From: Mastigamoeba balamuthi
Taxonomy: Eukaryota; Evosea; Mastigamoebida; Mastigamoebidae
DNA: 64,000 bases
Assembly (NCBI GenBank): GCA_902651635.1
Contig: CACRSC010000003.1
Coordinates: forward strand, 1 to 64,000
Direction of reading: 5' to 3'
Part shown: positions 53,681-64,000 of the stretch, piece after piece
Layout of the letters: each line of letters begins with the position of its first letter
Numbering within the stretch: the stretch's first letter is position 1
Notes under the pieces: generated by a model
What the model was told of the DNA's origin: nothing
Seen by the model: the letters and a program-made list of their open reading frames with translations, nothing else
The model's database searches: none
Translations under genes and position numbers: made by a program

Positions 53681-56600
53681 TCACACTGCCGGAGAGCGCC
53701 CACCACTCCTTCCCAGCAGTGTTCCGAGTACGGCAACCCCGCCCTTGAACGACGACATGCTCGTGTGCGCGGTGCTCGGTGCGGCCGCAGGAGGGATGGA
53801 CCCGACAGAGAAGGTCTCCCCGTCCATCGACATCGCAGTGGCACCAGGGATGCAGAGAGCCGAGGCGCATTGGAAGTTGAACGGAGCACCCTCGATGCTC
53901 GAGTCTGTGCAGGTCTCCCACTGGGCCAGGGCCTCGGCCGGCGGCTTGCAGTTGTAGCAAACGATGTCCCCCTTGCCCTGAATCGCGAGGGCACCGCGGC
54001 AGACGAAGAACTGCTCGTGCTTGAGGTAGTGCCTGCGGTACATGGCCTCGGTCACCTGGATGGTCCCCGGCAGTCCAGAGTGCTCCATCCTCGAGGCCAC
54101 GTTGACGGTGTCGCCCCAGAGGTCATAGGCGATCTTCCTTGTGCCGATGATGCCGGCGACCACAGGGCCTGCATTGATGCCAATGCGAACCGACAGCGAG
54201 ATCGAGGTCTCCTGGGTGAAGTCGTACAGGCTTCCCAGCATGGCGACAGCGAAACGCAGCATCCGATCAGCGTGGTCGTCACAATGCTCTGGAACCCCAC
54301 TGACCACCATATACGCCTGGCAGAATTGTCAGGTCACGGTCAGAATGGGGCCACAATGTGGAATTTTTCTGTGTTTCTCAATAATGAAGGAAACGCACGT
54401 CTCCAATGGTTTTTATCTTCTCGACCCCGTAGTTCTCGAGGGCGTTGTCCCACAGGGAGAAAACACCGTTGAGCATTTCCACAATCTTCTGCGCTGTCAT
54501 GCTCGATGACATGGTCGTGAACCCGCAGATGTCAGCGAAGAGGACGGTGGCCTCCTCGAAGTGAGACGCAAAGAAGACACTGGCCTCGTCCAGCGAGTTT
54601 CCAGCTGCAGCCTCGTTGAGCTTCTCTGCCACCTGCTTTGGGAAAATGTTGAGGAGGAGACCCTCCGCCCTGTTCCGCTCGTGGATGATCTGCGCCTCCC
54701 GCTCCTTGAGAGCCGTGATGTCTCTGATGAACAGGGCCGTGGTCACCTTGCCGTGCACCACAGTCCGGCTCACAGACACCAGCGAGGAAAACTGTCCACC
54801 TTCTGTAGATCCGGATCCCGTTAGTGACAGCCTGAGTTCATTCGTATGCATACCCTTCGTTCTCACCACCACTTCCGTGCTGATTCTCTTAGATCCAAGC
54901 TTCTCTCCAGCGCTGCTGTGCAATGTAAATCCAGAGGTCCATCTGGCCCAGTTGGGGCGATTTTTCACCTGAAAATGTCGTTGAGAAGCTTCTGGTTGGC
55001 CTCCACGTCCGTGGGGATGACAATTGAGACGTTTCTGCGTATGGCCTCAGCTGCTGTGTACCCCGTTACGCTCTCAGCAACGGGGTTGAAGACCTCGATT
55101 GCTCTATCTTGGCTACAGAGTATCACAATGTCCTCGCAAGCATCGACAATGGACTTGGTGACCCTCTCCTGCTCCTTTTCGCTGAGCTCCTCAATTTCGC
55201 TGGCACTCTTTCCCATCTCGAGGAAGTCATGAATTGACTGCACGGAGTCAAGCACGTTCACGGGCAAGAATAGCAGCATCTTGAACACCCTGCATTTGAG
55301 TTAGAGGGAGATGAGAAATTGGCAACTTACTGCTCAGACTCGTATCCAATGGATACAACGAAGAAGCGTACAAGCATGTACAGCAGCAACATCACAGGAA
55401 TCGACACCCAAAACAAGGCTGTGATGGTGGATGCAGCCCTGACGCGGTCGCCCAGCTTAGGTGACCAGTCCGATGATAGGAAAACTCACCTAGTCTCGGC
55501 TTTTTCGGTGGATTGTTGGACAAAGAGGAGGTCCTCCTCGAGCCAATCATCCAAATAATCTCTCGTAGCATAGGGCGTGTCATAGTATCTGTCGACGAGA
55601 CTACTCGATGGTTTGCTCGTCGAGTTTATTCTATCGTGGATAAGTGAGGAGATCGGCGAAAATAAACACGTCTTACATTTCGGCATACAGGCCGGAGAGG
55701 ATCTCGAGGTCGTCGACATAATTCCGGAGGAGAATTCCCAAACCCCTGCACTCTGGGATACGAAGGCCTGCTGGGCAGGGCCGCTCGTACCACAGGGAGT
55801 ACAGGTCTTGGTCGGTTGTTATCTTTGACCTGACCCCTGTTGCCGAGTTTCCGTATTTCAGGGCCCTGTCGCTGATCTTGAAACGCTCGAACGCATCGTC
55901 GAAGTATGCCAGGGCCGTCTGACGGCTCCACATGGACGTGTCCTCGACTGCGAGCTCATTCGCCCACAGCAGCATCTGGGTTATGGTGTTCTTGCGTGCA
56001 CCACCGAAGAAAAGTGCCCGGCCAGCGCTCTGGTTGCTTGTTGTGAAGCTGATGCTCGTCGCGATCACTGCAGTGCACATCACGATGGCGAACAAGACCG
56101 TGGCGAAATAGGCGACGTTCAGCTTCTTCGTTGTGGTGACGACAGAGTTTCGTCTGCTTGTGACTCCGACGCTCTGCTCCTCGTCTTCGTCCTTCAGTGA
56201 CAGGCGCTCAAACGTGTTGATCAGTGTGGATTTGGGAATGTCCAGAAACAGTCTGATGGCAGAGTTCCTCTCCGCATGCAACTTTCGGAGAACGGGAACA
56301 TACACAAGAGCGATCTGGTTTGTGGTGAGACACATTGATCATTCACTACTCGTACCACCAGCAAAGTCGCGACGACAGTGGCGGGGTAAAACCCAAATAG
56401 AAAATTGTCTATTTTCGAGGCCTGGTCCACTGACATGTCCGAGTACATGTTCGCAAGGTCCCTCAGGTTGTCGATGAAGACAGTGGGACCATTCTCCATA
56501 ACAAATCTGAATTCGTGGGTACCTCGCAGGTTGTCGACGCTCAATGCTGCCAACGACATATTACACACAGACCGAAGGGTGTTCACAAACATGTATCCGG

Positions 56601-59375
56601 CATCCCATCTGGAAAGATATGAGGCAACAGAAAAGAGTATTGTCACTGACAGGGGGATAATCCGGAATTTTGTTGTGCCTGATGCAGGGTCCGACAGATT
56701 GCTCGGAATGTAGTTCCTCAGCTTCGGGATGCGGCACATCTTTAGTGATGACAAAAGAAAAAGAAGGAACAGAATTACCTCAATAGAGGGGCTTGCCCAG
56801 AAGTCACGTATCTGATGTGAAGAGTCCGACTGCTTGAACATGTCCTGCATTTGTTGTCAGTGACAACATAGTCTCTCTGTAACCACTCACATTGAAGATA
56901 TCCTGAAAGGTGTCGATTTGGGCCAAGGCTGTGCCACACTGTTTGGCCGCCAGAGACGCGTTTCCGGCCATCAGGGCTGTCTCGTACTCTCTGATCTTGA
57001 AGACTGCGTATGTGGAATAAGTCCTCGTAGTGATTGTTTTGGCCATCTCCTGCAGAGTGCTCCGGAATTGACCCATCGTGGTCACCGAGACAGAGTAGTT
57101 TATGACACTCCCAGCAATGAGGGCCGCTAGTGTTGCAAGGACAGCAAGGTGCAAGCGCATGAGGACGGCACTGCGAGTGCCCTCGATCTTTCTCCTGACA
57201 GCCCTTGTATGTGCGGTCTCGTCGGCAGCCAGCTGGCCAGCCGACGCCGACGACCGCATTGATGTCTCGGACTCGGAGGCGACGATACCCCTTCTCTTCT
57301 CCTGGATCTCGTCCCTCCTGATTATCTCCTCGTTGTCCTGCTCGTTGTTGATCTCTGCCTTGGAGAAGCGAATTTTCTTCAGCGAATGCACGTGTTCCAG
57401 CGGTAACTCCAGGGCCACGTGATCACCCTCGTCTTCCTGAGCCTTCTTTTCCTTTGAATGCTTCTTCGTCTGCTCCTCCTCGCACTGGTCTGCAAGTACC
57501 AGTACGTTCTCAGCGCCGTCTCTGTCGTTCCGCAGCTCCATCAGGTGGCGAGCCCACGCCCTCAGGACACTGCTTCAAGTGAGACTTCGAATGCAGTGAC
57601 AACTGTTCATACGCGACGTTGTTGGGGTTCTCGCGCAGTAAGTCCTGTAGGATACCAGCGGACACGCTCTGGTGGTGCGCTCCCTTGCGGACAAGCTCGA
57701 GGAGCTGCTGCGTGTCGATCGAGTCGCTGTGAGACCGAACCAGCTGCTGCCAGAACCTCGCGTTGAACGCCCTGCACATCTTGTGGTGCTTGGCTGCCAG
57801 GCCCAGGCGGACCTGAACCTCCTCCTTCCTCTCTGCGTCGTGGGTGGCGTTCTGGACCGTCTGGAGCAGCGACGAGGTCAGGAACCGAACGTCGAAAGGA
57901 GCAGGAAGCCTCTTCGCGGTCTTGAGGTGGACGAGCGCGCCCAGGGCGTCGTGGTCAACGTGATACAGGAGCATCGCGTGCTCGTAGTGCAGCGCCGACT
58001 CCCGAGGGAACAACTCCTTTGCACGCGACAGAATACCGAGGGCCCTCGGGAGGTATGACGAGGACCCCGACGGGTCGATGTTGTAGAGACGCCTGACCAT
58101 CAGCCTCGCCTCGGCGGGGCGCCCGAACTTGATGTCCCCGACGTCGTCGGCCTGCCGCGCGTGGCGCTCCCAGTGCCTGGCACGCAGAAGGAACAACGCG
58201 AACCCCGCAGCTCCCGCTGGGAGGACCAGTGCGCAGCACACGACAAAGGGAATGACAGACGGGGCCACGAGCGCCCCCACCAACTGCGACAGGCACGACG
58301 CGGTCATGGCGGTGAGCCAGGCGCCTGCCAGGCAGTTGGCCTTCTTCTTCCAGGCGACCAGCGTGTACCAGTGCAGGCCTGTCAGGGCCCCCAGCAGCAC
58401 CACGCAGACGACGGCGTATGCCCACGGCCTGGCCGGCATCACGAATACATGGGCGGCCGTCTGCACTAGCTGGGCAACGGTGAGGACGATGTTGACTCGT
58501 GGCGTGGTGACCGCTGTGATCCCGTCGCTGGGCATGAACCGTCCAATGCTGGGGAGGAGGGGTCAAGATAAGTCAACTGGAGGGTGGGGCCGTACAATGC
58601 GGAGGATGTCAGAGAGGAGAGCACGATGAGCACAAGGGCGAGCCCTCCGGCTGCTCCGTGCATCTCGCCGCCTCCCAAAATAGCCCGCCTCAGGCCTGGA
58701 TGCGACGATCCATTTCCTCTCGTGAGTACGGACCAAAATGTCCAGATGGAGAAAAATCCGGTCCGAGTTGAATGCCGAGTTCCGTGTGCACTGGGGCGCA
58801 CCTTGCAGGCCGAGAGAGGCCACGGGGAACACGAAGGCCGGCAGGGCCGTGAACAGCATCTTCAGGAGCCACAGAGACCGCTGGTGCGCGGTGGACCCGC
58901 GGTACGTGCGGAGGTACTCGGTGGCCAGCACAGCCAGCCCGAGCCCCAGGACAGCAGACGCAGTCCAGAGAAGCCCGTCCTGCACCTCACCAGACGCCAC
59001 GGGAGACCTGCGAACGGTGTGAGGTGGCACATGACAGCCCGGAGCGCACCTAATGACCGAGATCCAGCGGGACGACGGGTGCAGCTCGGGGCTGAGGGCC
59101 GACGTGTGCTCGAGGGGAATCGTGAGAAACTGAAGCGCCAAGACGATGAGCGACACGAAGGCCAGGACGCGAGCCCCGCTGGCCTGGTTTACCCCGAACG
59201 CGACTCTCTGGAACACGCCGTACCCCACTGGCCATGGGAGTCGCCCGCTGTGAGCCTCGAGTCCGAGGAGCAGAAGTTGGGCACCTTTGATCGACGAGGT
59301 CGTGTAGGCGTCGGACCACGCGACGCTCTCGCTGCTACCTGTGAACGAGGACGAGTCCGACACCGTGGACGGCAT
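53681..59375 (-). CDS. TmcB-like multi-TM protein fused to PAS and class IIIa adenylate cyclase
   Basis: One large multi-exon gene. The N-terminus (from MPSTVSDSSS) has at least eight helices (for example VLAFVSLIVLALQFLTI, then VVCVVLLGALTGLHWYTLVAW). A helical TPR/HAT-like region follows (LSRAKELFPRESALHYEHAM, then NARFWQQLVRSHSD, then GILQDLLRENPNNVAYEQL), as in Dictyostelium TmcB/TmcC. A charged linker comes next, then TM (LAVLATLAALIAGSVINYSV), an ectodomain, more TMs, and a second ectodomain (KYGNSATGVRSKITTD). A PAS domain lies at 55.3-54.6 kb (DIVILCSQDRAIEVFNPVAE). The C-terminal cyclase has metal Asp residues (VLFADICGFTT, IKTIGDVAYMV), purine Lys (KTIGD) and Asp (AYDLWGDTVNVASR), the class IIIa pair. 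It should make cAMP in response to membrane signals (inferred). Short introns separate about a dozen exons; several joins are approximate. Confidence 0.8.
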
Positions 59376-59975
59376 CTACAGGGGGCTGTGTGTGCTGGTG
59401 GACGGCGATGGACACGCGTTTCACACTGGAACGAAGTGAAAATGTGAAAATAGATCTGTCTGTGTTTACGAGGCGAAGTGTTTTAGTCGGTTCTCCGGTC
59501 TGAACTGTAACTAAAATATCGCCTTCGGCTCACCTCGGCAGGTCTTCGTAGTGAAATGAGGATGCGGTGTACGTGCATCATTCTTCAACGCCGCCCGAAG
59601 ATGAGTGTGAAAGAAGAGGCGAATCTCAGGAAATACTCGTTGTCCGCCTCGCTGCTGTTCTCTGGGCTCTCTTCCTTTGTTATGAGTGGGCGGAATTGCC
59701 ATTTACTCCGCAAGTCTTGCCGCATTTTGGCTACCGAAGGGTCGAGGCCTCCGATACACTCACTGTGTGTCAATCCCAAGTGGACGGGGATATATGATCG
59801 TCCACCGGAATGAGTCTGGACGCAAATCACACAAATGGGACAATTGCTGTTGAGCTGAACAGAGTACGGTCGGTTTTTCTGCTGATCGAATCTTCTGTAT
59901 TTACCACTCCGAGAGGACTGCAGTGGGAGTCCTCAGGTGCCACGTGAGGCTCTCTCAAAGAAGGGAGCACTGCCC
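59376..59975. other. Intergenic region: promoter of the TmcB-like gene, 3' UTR of the secreted protein
   Basis: 600 bp. AT-rich patches (gtaactaaaatatcgcc at 59507) may be promoter elements. Short frames here (for example 59556-59813) have no domain. Confidence 0.45.
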
Positions 59976-61162
59976 TCAGATGCTGAGGGTGTAGGGGCTG
60001 GTGCCCGTGGCCAGCACAGGGTCGTACACGATCACCTGCGCGCCCGACGGGAACTCGATGTCGATGCGCTTCACGTCGTCCCTGTCCCACGACCCGTGGA
60101 ACGGCATCAGCGCCCCGCGCGTCAGCCTCTCCAGCGCGTCGAGAGTGTAGTCCACCCACGCCCCTGCCTCGCACACGGCCGCCACCCCGTTCACCGTCGC
60201 CCTCACCCCGGCCTCTGCGTACGCCTTGGCCCCCCTCTGGCTCACGAACGCTCCCGCCTGCGCCTCGGCGTGCGCGTTGGCCCCCAGCACGCGCAGGCGC
60301 AGCCTGCTGCCCTGGGTGGCGTAGGGGTAGTTCCTGATCTCCACGATCGTCTCGAAGGCCTTGGGGACCACCACGGCCTTGCCGTAGAGCGTGTAGCCGG
60401 GCTCGCTGGTGACGATCCACGTGAAGAACACCGTGAGGCCGCTGGACGCGTCGGTGCCCTTGATGCGGTAGAACTTGGCGCCTGGGTGGTCCGCCGAGTC
60501 GCCGTGGCCGTCCTCGACCCACGTCATGCCCTCGCTCTGCCCCATCCTCCTGGACATGAACGACTTGTGCGACACCTCGTTGCCCTGGTTGTCCAGCTCC
60601 ACTAGCCCCTCGAACGCCATCGCGACGGCGCCCACAGCTGCCTCGGCGTGTGCGTGCGCCAGGTCGTTGAGGTTCAGTCCTCTGCGGAGATACGCGCGGC
60701 CTGTCAGTAATGGGGCACCAGAGAGATGATTCTCTCACACGCTGGCAAGGGCGTCGGCGTCGAAAAATGCGTATGCGGCCACGGGGACACTCGGCAGCAC
60801 CTGCCCGGTGGTCACGCAGGCGTCTGTGTAGCGGTGAGTGTCGATGTGAGAATTACCGCCAGAATAAGGGGACGCGGCATGGTGGGGTGGGGGATGGACG
60901 CACATGCAACGATGGCCTCTGCGCCGGCATGAGCGCTGGCGTTGATGACGTCGTGGTTCAGCTGTGCGGCGGCCTCTGCGTTCAGCGAGTAGAACCACGA
61001 GCCCCTCGAGAAGGGCGTAGTGAGTGGCTTGGCCCCGATCCTGCGCCACTGCGCGTCTGCGGGCTTGAGGCCGGGCCAGCTGTGCGGCGTGAACTGGAGC
61101 TGGAAGGCGCTGGCAACTGCCGCGACCGCGTAGAGGGCCACCAGTGCTGTCTTGTACTGCAT
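59976..61162 (-). CDS. Secreted protein, family unknown
   Basis: Exons 61162-60904, 60823-60739 and 60681-59976 join exactly to 349 residues (donors GTGCGT and GTGAGA). The N-terminus (ALVALYAVAAVASAFQL) is a signal peptide. Ala/His-rich helical segments with HAxAEA phrases recur (LNAEAAAQLNHDVINASAHA; DLAHAHAEAAVGAVAM; GANAHAEAQAGAF), suggesting an internal repeat. The rest is beta-rich with TWVEDGHGDSADHPGAKFYR, then VFFTWIVTSEPGYTLYGKA, and a C-terminal FHGSWDRDD-KRIDIEFPSG segment. No catalytic motif or membrane anchor is seen. Extracellular role unknown. Confidence 0.6.
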
Positions 61163-62404
61163 TTGGTACTGGGTGATGCTTGTTGGTTGTTGCTTGGTGT
61201 TGTTGGATGTTGACTAACGATATGAAAGAGGAGGATGAGAATGTGCCTTATAAAGAGGGGAGGGATGACGTGTCCGCGGTTATTTTACTCGGTGGGTGAT
61301 GTCACCGGAGCGAATGTGGCAATGCCTCGCCGTTCCAGCCCGCACCGATCCCACGGGGACACGGGTCCTCCAACCGCCCGTGCCTTCCCCTGCGGGTTCT
61401 CGGGTAAGAGCAGTGGCAGAGAGGGTCTGACCCCCCCCCCTTCGTGCGCTGGGCCACTGATGCCCTGGCGGTGGCTGCGTGATGCAGGTCCGAGTTTGCT
61501 TTTCCGTCGCAACTGCACAACGGCTATTCCATAGGACTTCTCGATGGACAACTAGAATTTGGTCTCGCCGCGGTCTGGCCCGCCGAGGCCTCCCCGAACG
61601 CCAGCTCGTGGTGCGGTAGCTTGCTGATAGGGGCGCAAAAGCCGCGGACAGGGGCCAACGACGGCGGAAGAGGAATGGGCAGAGAACTGGGTGCCCCATT
61701 GCAGAAACGCCTCAAATACAACCGCCACTGACATTCCTCAGAATGCACAACACGGCGACGGCCGTCCCGACGTGCCATGTCCTAGCTAGCAGAAGCTGCG
61801 GCAGTGCTGCCACTGGGCGTCCCGTGCGTGCGCTACATGACACGAGGAAACTGCGGGGCCAGAGTGTACTTGAATGGCGGCCACATGAGCAGATGTCATC
61901 GGGTCTCCAAGCCCTCATCCCAACAGCAGTCTCCCTAGGAATGCCGGCGCGGGGTGTGGTGGGTTCGGTGGCGCGCAACTACGATGCACCTCTCCGAGCT
62001 TGGGGCACCATACAAGTGTTGCATTGTGCGGCGGCAGTCCCTTGAGAATGTTATTCTGCCCCTTAACGGTGCCTGTTGTTCATTCTTAGATTGGCCTCGA
62101 TGCGCCCTCAGTGCCTTGGAACATGCCTCCGAGGTGTGTGCCCGTGGTCGAAGCCGAAACCATTGTTGTACAACAAATGTATCCACAGCAACCAAGTGCC
62201 ACCCCCTCCCCCACATATTTCCTGTGTTATCCTTAACACGACTCAAACCGGTGGGTGGAAGACAGTATGGACCCTGCTCTCTCTGCGGTGCTCGGGCGGG
62301 GCTGTGATTTCAAATCGTGATTTGCTGGGGATATTTCCCGTTGATTTGCCCGCGGGCCGTGTTTTGCGCAGCCTCTCTCGGTTGTGTCACACCCCCACGC
62401 GCGC
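61163..62404. other. Intergenic region without recognised gene
   Basis: About 1.24 kb with lower GC than the coding regions. Short frames on both strands overlap (61235-61534 +, 61524-61778 -, 61743-62045 +), but none has a domain or splice-consistent extension. A tgtgatttcaaatcgtgatttgctggggatatttccc AT-rich block at 62301-62337 lies about 70 nt before the next ATG and may be promoter. Confidence 0.5.
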
Positions 62405-64000
62405 ATGGACGAGGCCAACCACAAGAGACCCCGCGAGGACTGCGGCGCCCCCGACGCCGGCGACCCCTCCCCCAAGCGCCAGGCTCGGGCCGCCGGCGCC
62501 TCGGCCGCAGACGCCGACGCCGACGCCTCGTCCTCGGACGCCTCCCCAGGCCCCGCCCCAGCAGCGCCTCAGCAGCAGCAGCAGCAGCAGCAGCCCCTGG
62601 CAGCGGAGGAGGCGGCGGCGGCCGTCGCGGGCAAGGACGAGTGCACGGTGGTGGACGAGGCGGAGCCCGCCAAGCGCAGGGAGGTCGAGGAGAGGGCAGA
62701 GGCCGCGGCACCGCTGTCGCTGGACCGCTTCCGGGGGCTGACCTCGGTGCACCAGGAGCTGCTGTGCCCCATCTGCCACGGTGAGCCTCGCAGATATCTG
62801 GATTCCGCGGTGTATCGCCGGGGATATTCTCCCGCGCGATTTTTCTGGGGGGGAGATTCTGTGGATTCCGGGAAATGAGATTCCCCGTCCTGATGCGCAC
62901 GGCGGACAGGAATTGCGCGGGAGCCGCTGGTCCACGGGGACGAGGCGACGCTTTTCTGCCGCGTGTGCATCGAGTCTTGGCTGGCCAAGGAGGCCTCGTG
63001 CAGCAGCGCGGCCAAGTGCCCCACGTGCTCGGCAGAGATCACGCTGGCCTCGCTGCATCAGCCCTCGCGCGTCGTCCAGAACATCATCGACAGGCTCGAG
63101 ATCCGCTGCCCCAACTCCTCGCGCGGCTGCCAGGAGTACGTCGCCCTCGGTCGCCTCTCGGTCCGTTCTGGCTCCCCCCCCCCCATCCCCTCTCCCCTCT
63201 TTCCCAGGCTTCGTACATTTCCGTTGTGTGCCTGCGTTTGCATCAGCAGCATGGAATTGCATTTTCTCTGAATTCCGCGTTGCTGATGTGTCGTCGTCTG
63301 CTCTACGGCCCTCTCAGGTCCACGAGGGCGAGTGTCCGCACGCAGCGGTCACCTGCGAGAACCAGGGCTGCGGGGCGACGATGGACCGGCGCGAGATGGC
63401 CGCGCACAGCGCCGCGTGCCCGCACCGGCTGCAGCCGTGCCGCCTGTGCGGCTCGGACGTGAAGGCCTGCGCCGTCGCCGAGCACGAGGCCCGCTCGTGC
63501 CCCCTCGTCACCGAGCGCTGCGCCTGCGGGGCCCTCGTCGCGCGCAGGGACCGCGCGGCCCACGAGGCCGAGGCCTGCCCCGAGGCCCTGGTGCCCTGCA
63601 CCATCGGCTGCGAGGCGGGCACGACGTACCGCCGCAGGGACACGGACGAGCACATGCAGGCCTGCGCCTCGCGCCACGTGGCCTTCCTCCTCGCTGAGCT
63701 CTCGGCCGCGCGGCACTCGGCCGCGGACGCGCAGGCGGCGCTCGCGGCGGTCGCGGAGCAGACCACGAAGCTCGCGGCAGAGGTGCGCGAGCTGCGGGCG
63801 GCGACGGCGAGCGTGCCCGAGGTCGCGTGGCGCATCGTCAACTTCAAGGGCAGGCTGCACTCGCTGTGGCGCTCGCAGGCCAGGCCCAAGCTCGAGAGCC
63901 CCGTCATGGCGGCGCCCAGCGGGCACCACTTCAGCGTGCTGCTGTACCCGTGCGGCGACTCGCTCGACAACGCGGCCAACGTGGCGCTGTACTTTGTCGT
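62405..64000 (+). CDS. TRAF-type RING/zinc-finger/MATH protein (3' end outside window)
   Basis: Exons 62405-62780, 62910-63160 and 63318-beyond 64000 join in phase. The N-terminal ~100 residues are low-complexity with basic patches (HKRPRED, PKRQAR) and a Gln run. A RING-like domain follows (CPIC across the first splice, FCRVCIESW, CPTC), then C-rich TRAF-type zinc fingers (RCPNSSRGCQEYV; CPHAAVTCENQGCGATMDR; PCRLCGSDVKACAVAEHEARSC; PCTIGCEAG). A short coiled coil (LAELSAARHSAADAQAAL, then TTKLAAEVRELR) leads into a MATH domain start (VAWRIVNFKGRL, then HHFSVLLYPCGDS). This is the TRAF layout; such proteins are E3 ligases or scaffolds in Dictyostelium as well as animals. The first RING cysteines keep C-x2-C, but the middle lacks a clear CGH. 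Confidence 0.85.

Noticed and set aside
61235-62045. Several 60-140 codon frames on both strands
   Set aside because: Mutually overlapping, no domains, no splice-consistent extension.

Overview
The window looks like nuclear DNA of a unicellular eukaryote. Most of it is GC-rich. Genes lie close together on both strands and are split by many short introns (29 to about 160 nt, a few longer). Coding regions carry long runs of Gln, Ala and Pro. Gene content is eukaryotic throughout: annexin, RhoGAP, exosome RRP41, eIF4E, RNF113/CWC24, a bromodomain BRD7/9-like protein, a bridge-like lipid-transfer protein, and membrane adenylate cyclases. The TmcB-like cyclase and the RhoGAP architecture suggest an amoebozoan; that placement is inference. 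No retroelement, DNA transposon ORF, CRISPR array or bacterial operon was recognised.

Layout. 1-1331 holds a tRNA-Ser(GCU). Then come a DHA2-type MFS transporter (-), a roughly 2150-residue Q/A-rich endocytic-adaptor-like protein resembling gamma-synergin (+), and an annexin-like protein (-). 12.6-15.5 kb is a degraded stretch with a small Cys-rich reading frame and an inverted pair of ARM/HEAT-like gene fragments. 15.5-18.8 kb holds an F-box protein (+), RRP41 (+) and eIF4E (-). 19.2-23.3 kb holds a GPI-anchored GH8 glycosidase (-) and a coiled-coil protein with an assembly gap (-). 23.4-32.5 kb holds endosulfine, RhoGAP, RNF113/CWC24, a disintegrin-like surface protein (all +), an unknown protein (-) and a small membrane-anchored protein (+). 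32.7-37.3 kb is a BLTP3/SHIP164-like gene (-) with a second gap.

37.3-40.2 kb is an abrupt AT-rich island without ORFs that carries a tRNA-Phe(GAA). 40.5-47.3 kb is a large inverted duplication. Two near-identical CACHE-HAMP-cyclase genes lie tail to tail around a spacer that itself contains a hairpin. 47.3-64 kb holds a four-helix membrane protein (+), the BRD7/9-like protein (+), a VTT/TVP38-type membrane protein (-), a large TmcB-PAS-adenylate cyclase (-), a secreted protein (-) and a RING-TRAF protein (+) cut by the window end.

Themes. Three adenylate-cyclase genes sit within 19 kb, in two catalytic subclasses. Membrane traffic and lipid transfer are well represented (synergin-like, annexin-like, BLTP3, VTT). 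Intron architecture is distinctive: donors often read GTGCGT or GTGCGC, CTGAC branch sites recur, and there are candidate GC-AG introns, 29-31 nt introns, a 23-nt microexon and an exon that ends right after the ATG. Most exon joins given here were chosen so that phase and length close exactly; none has transcript support.
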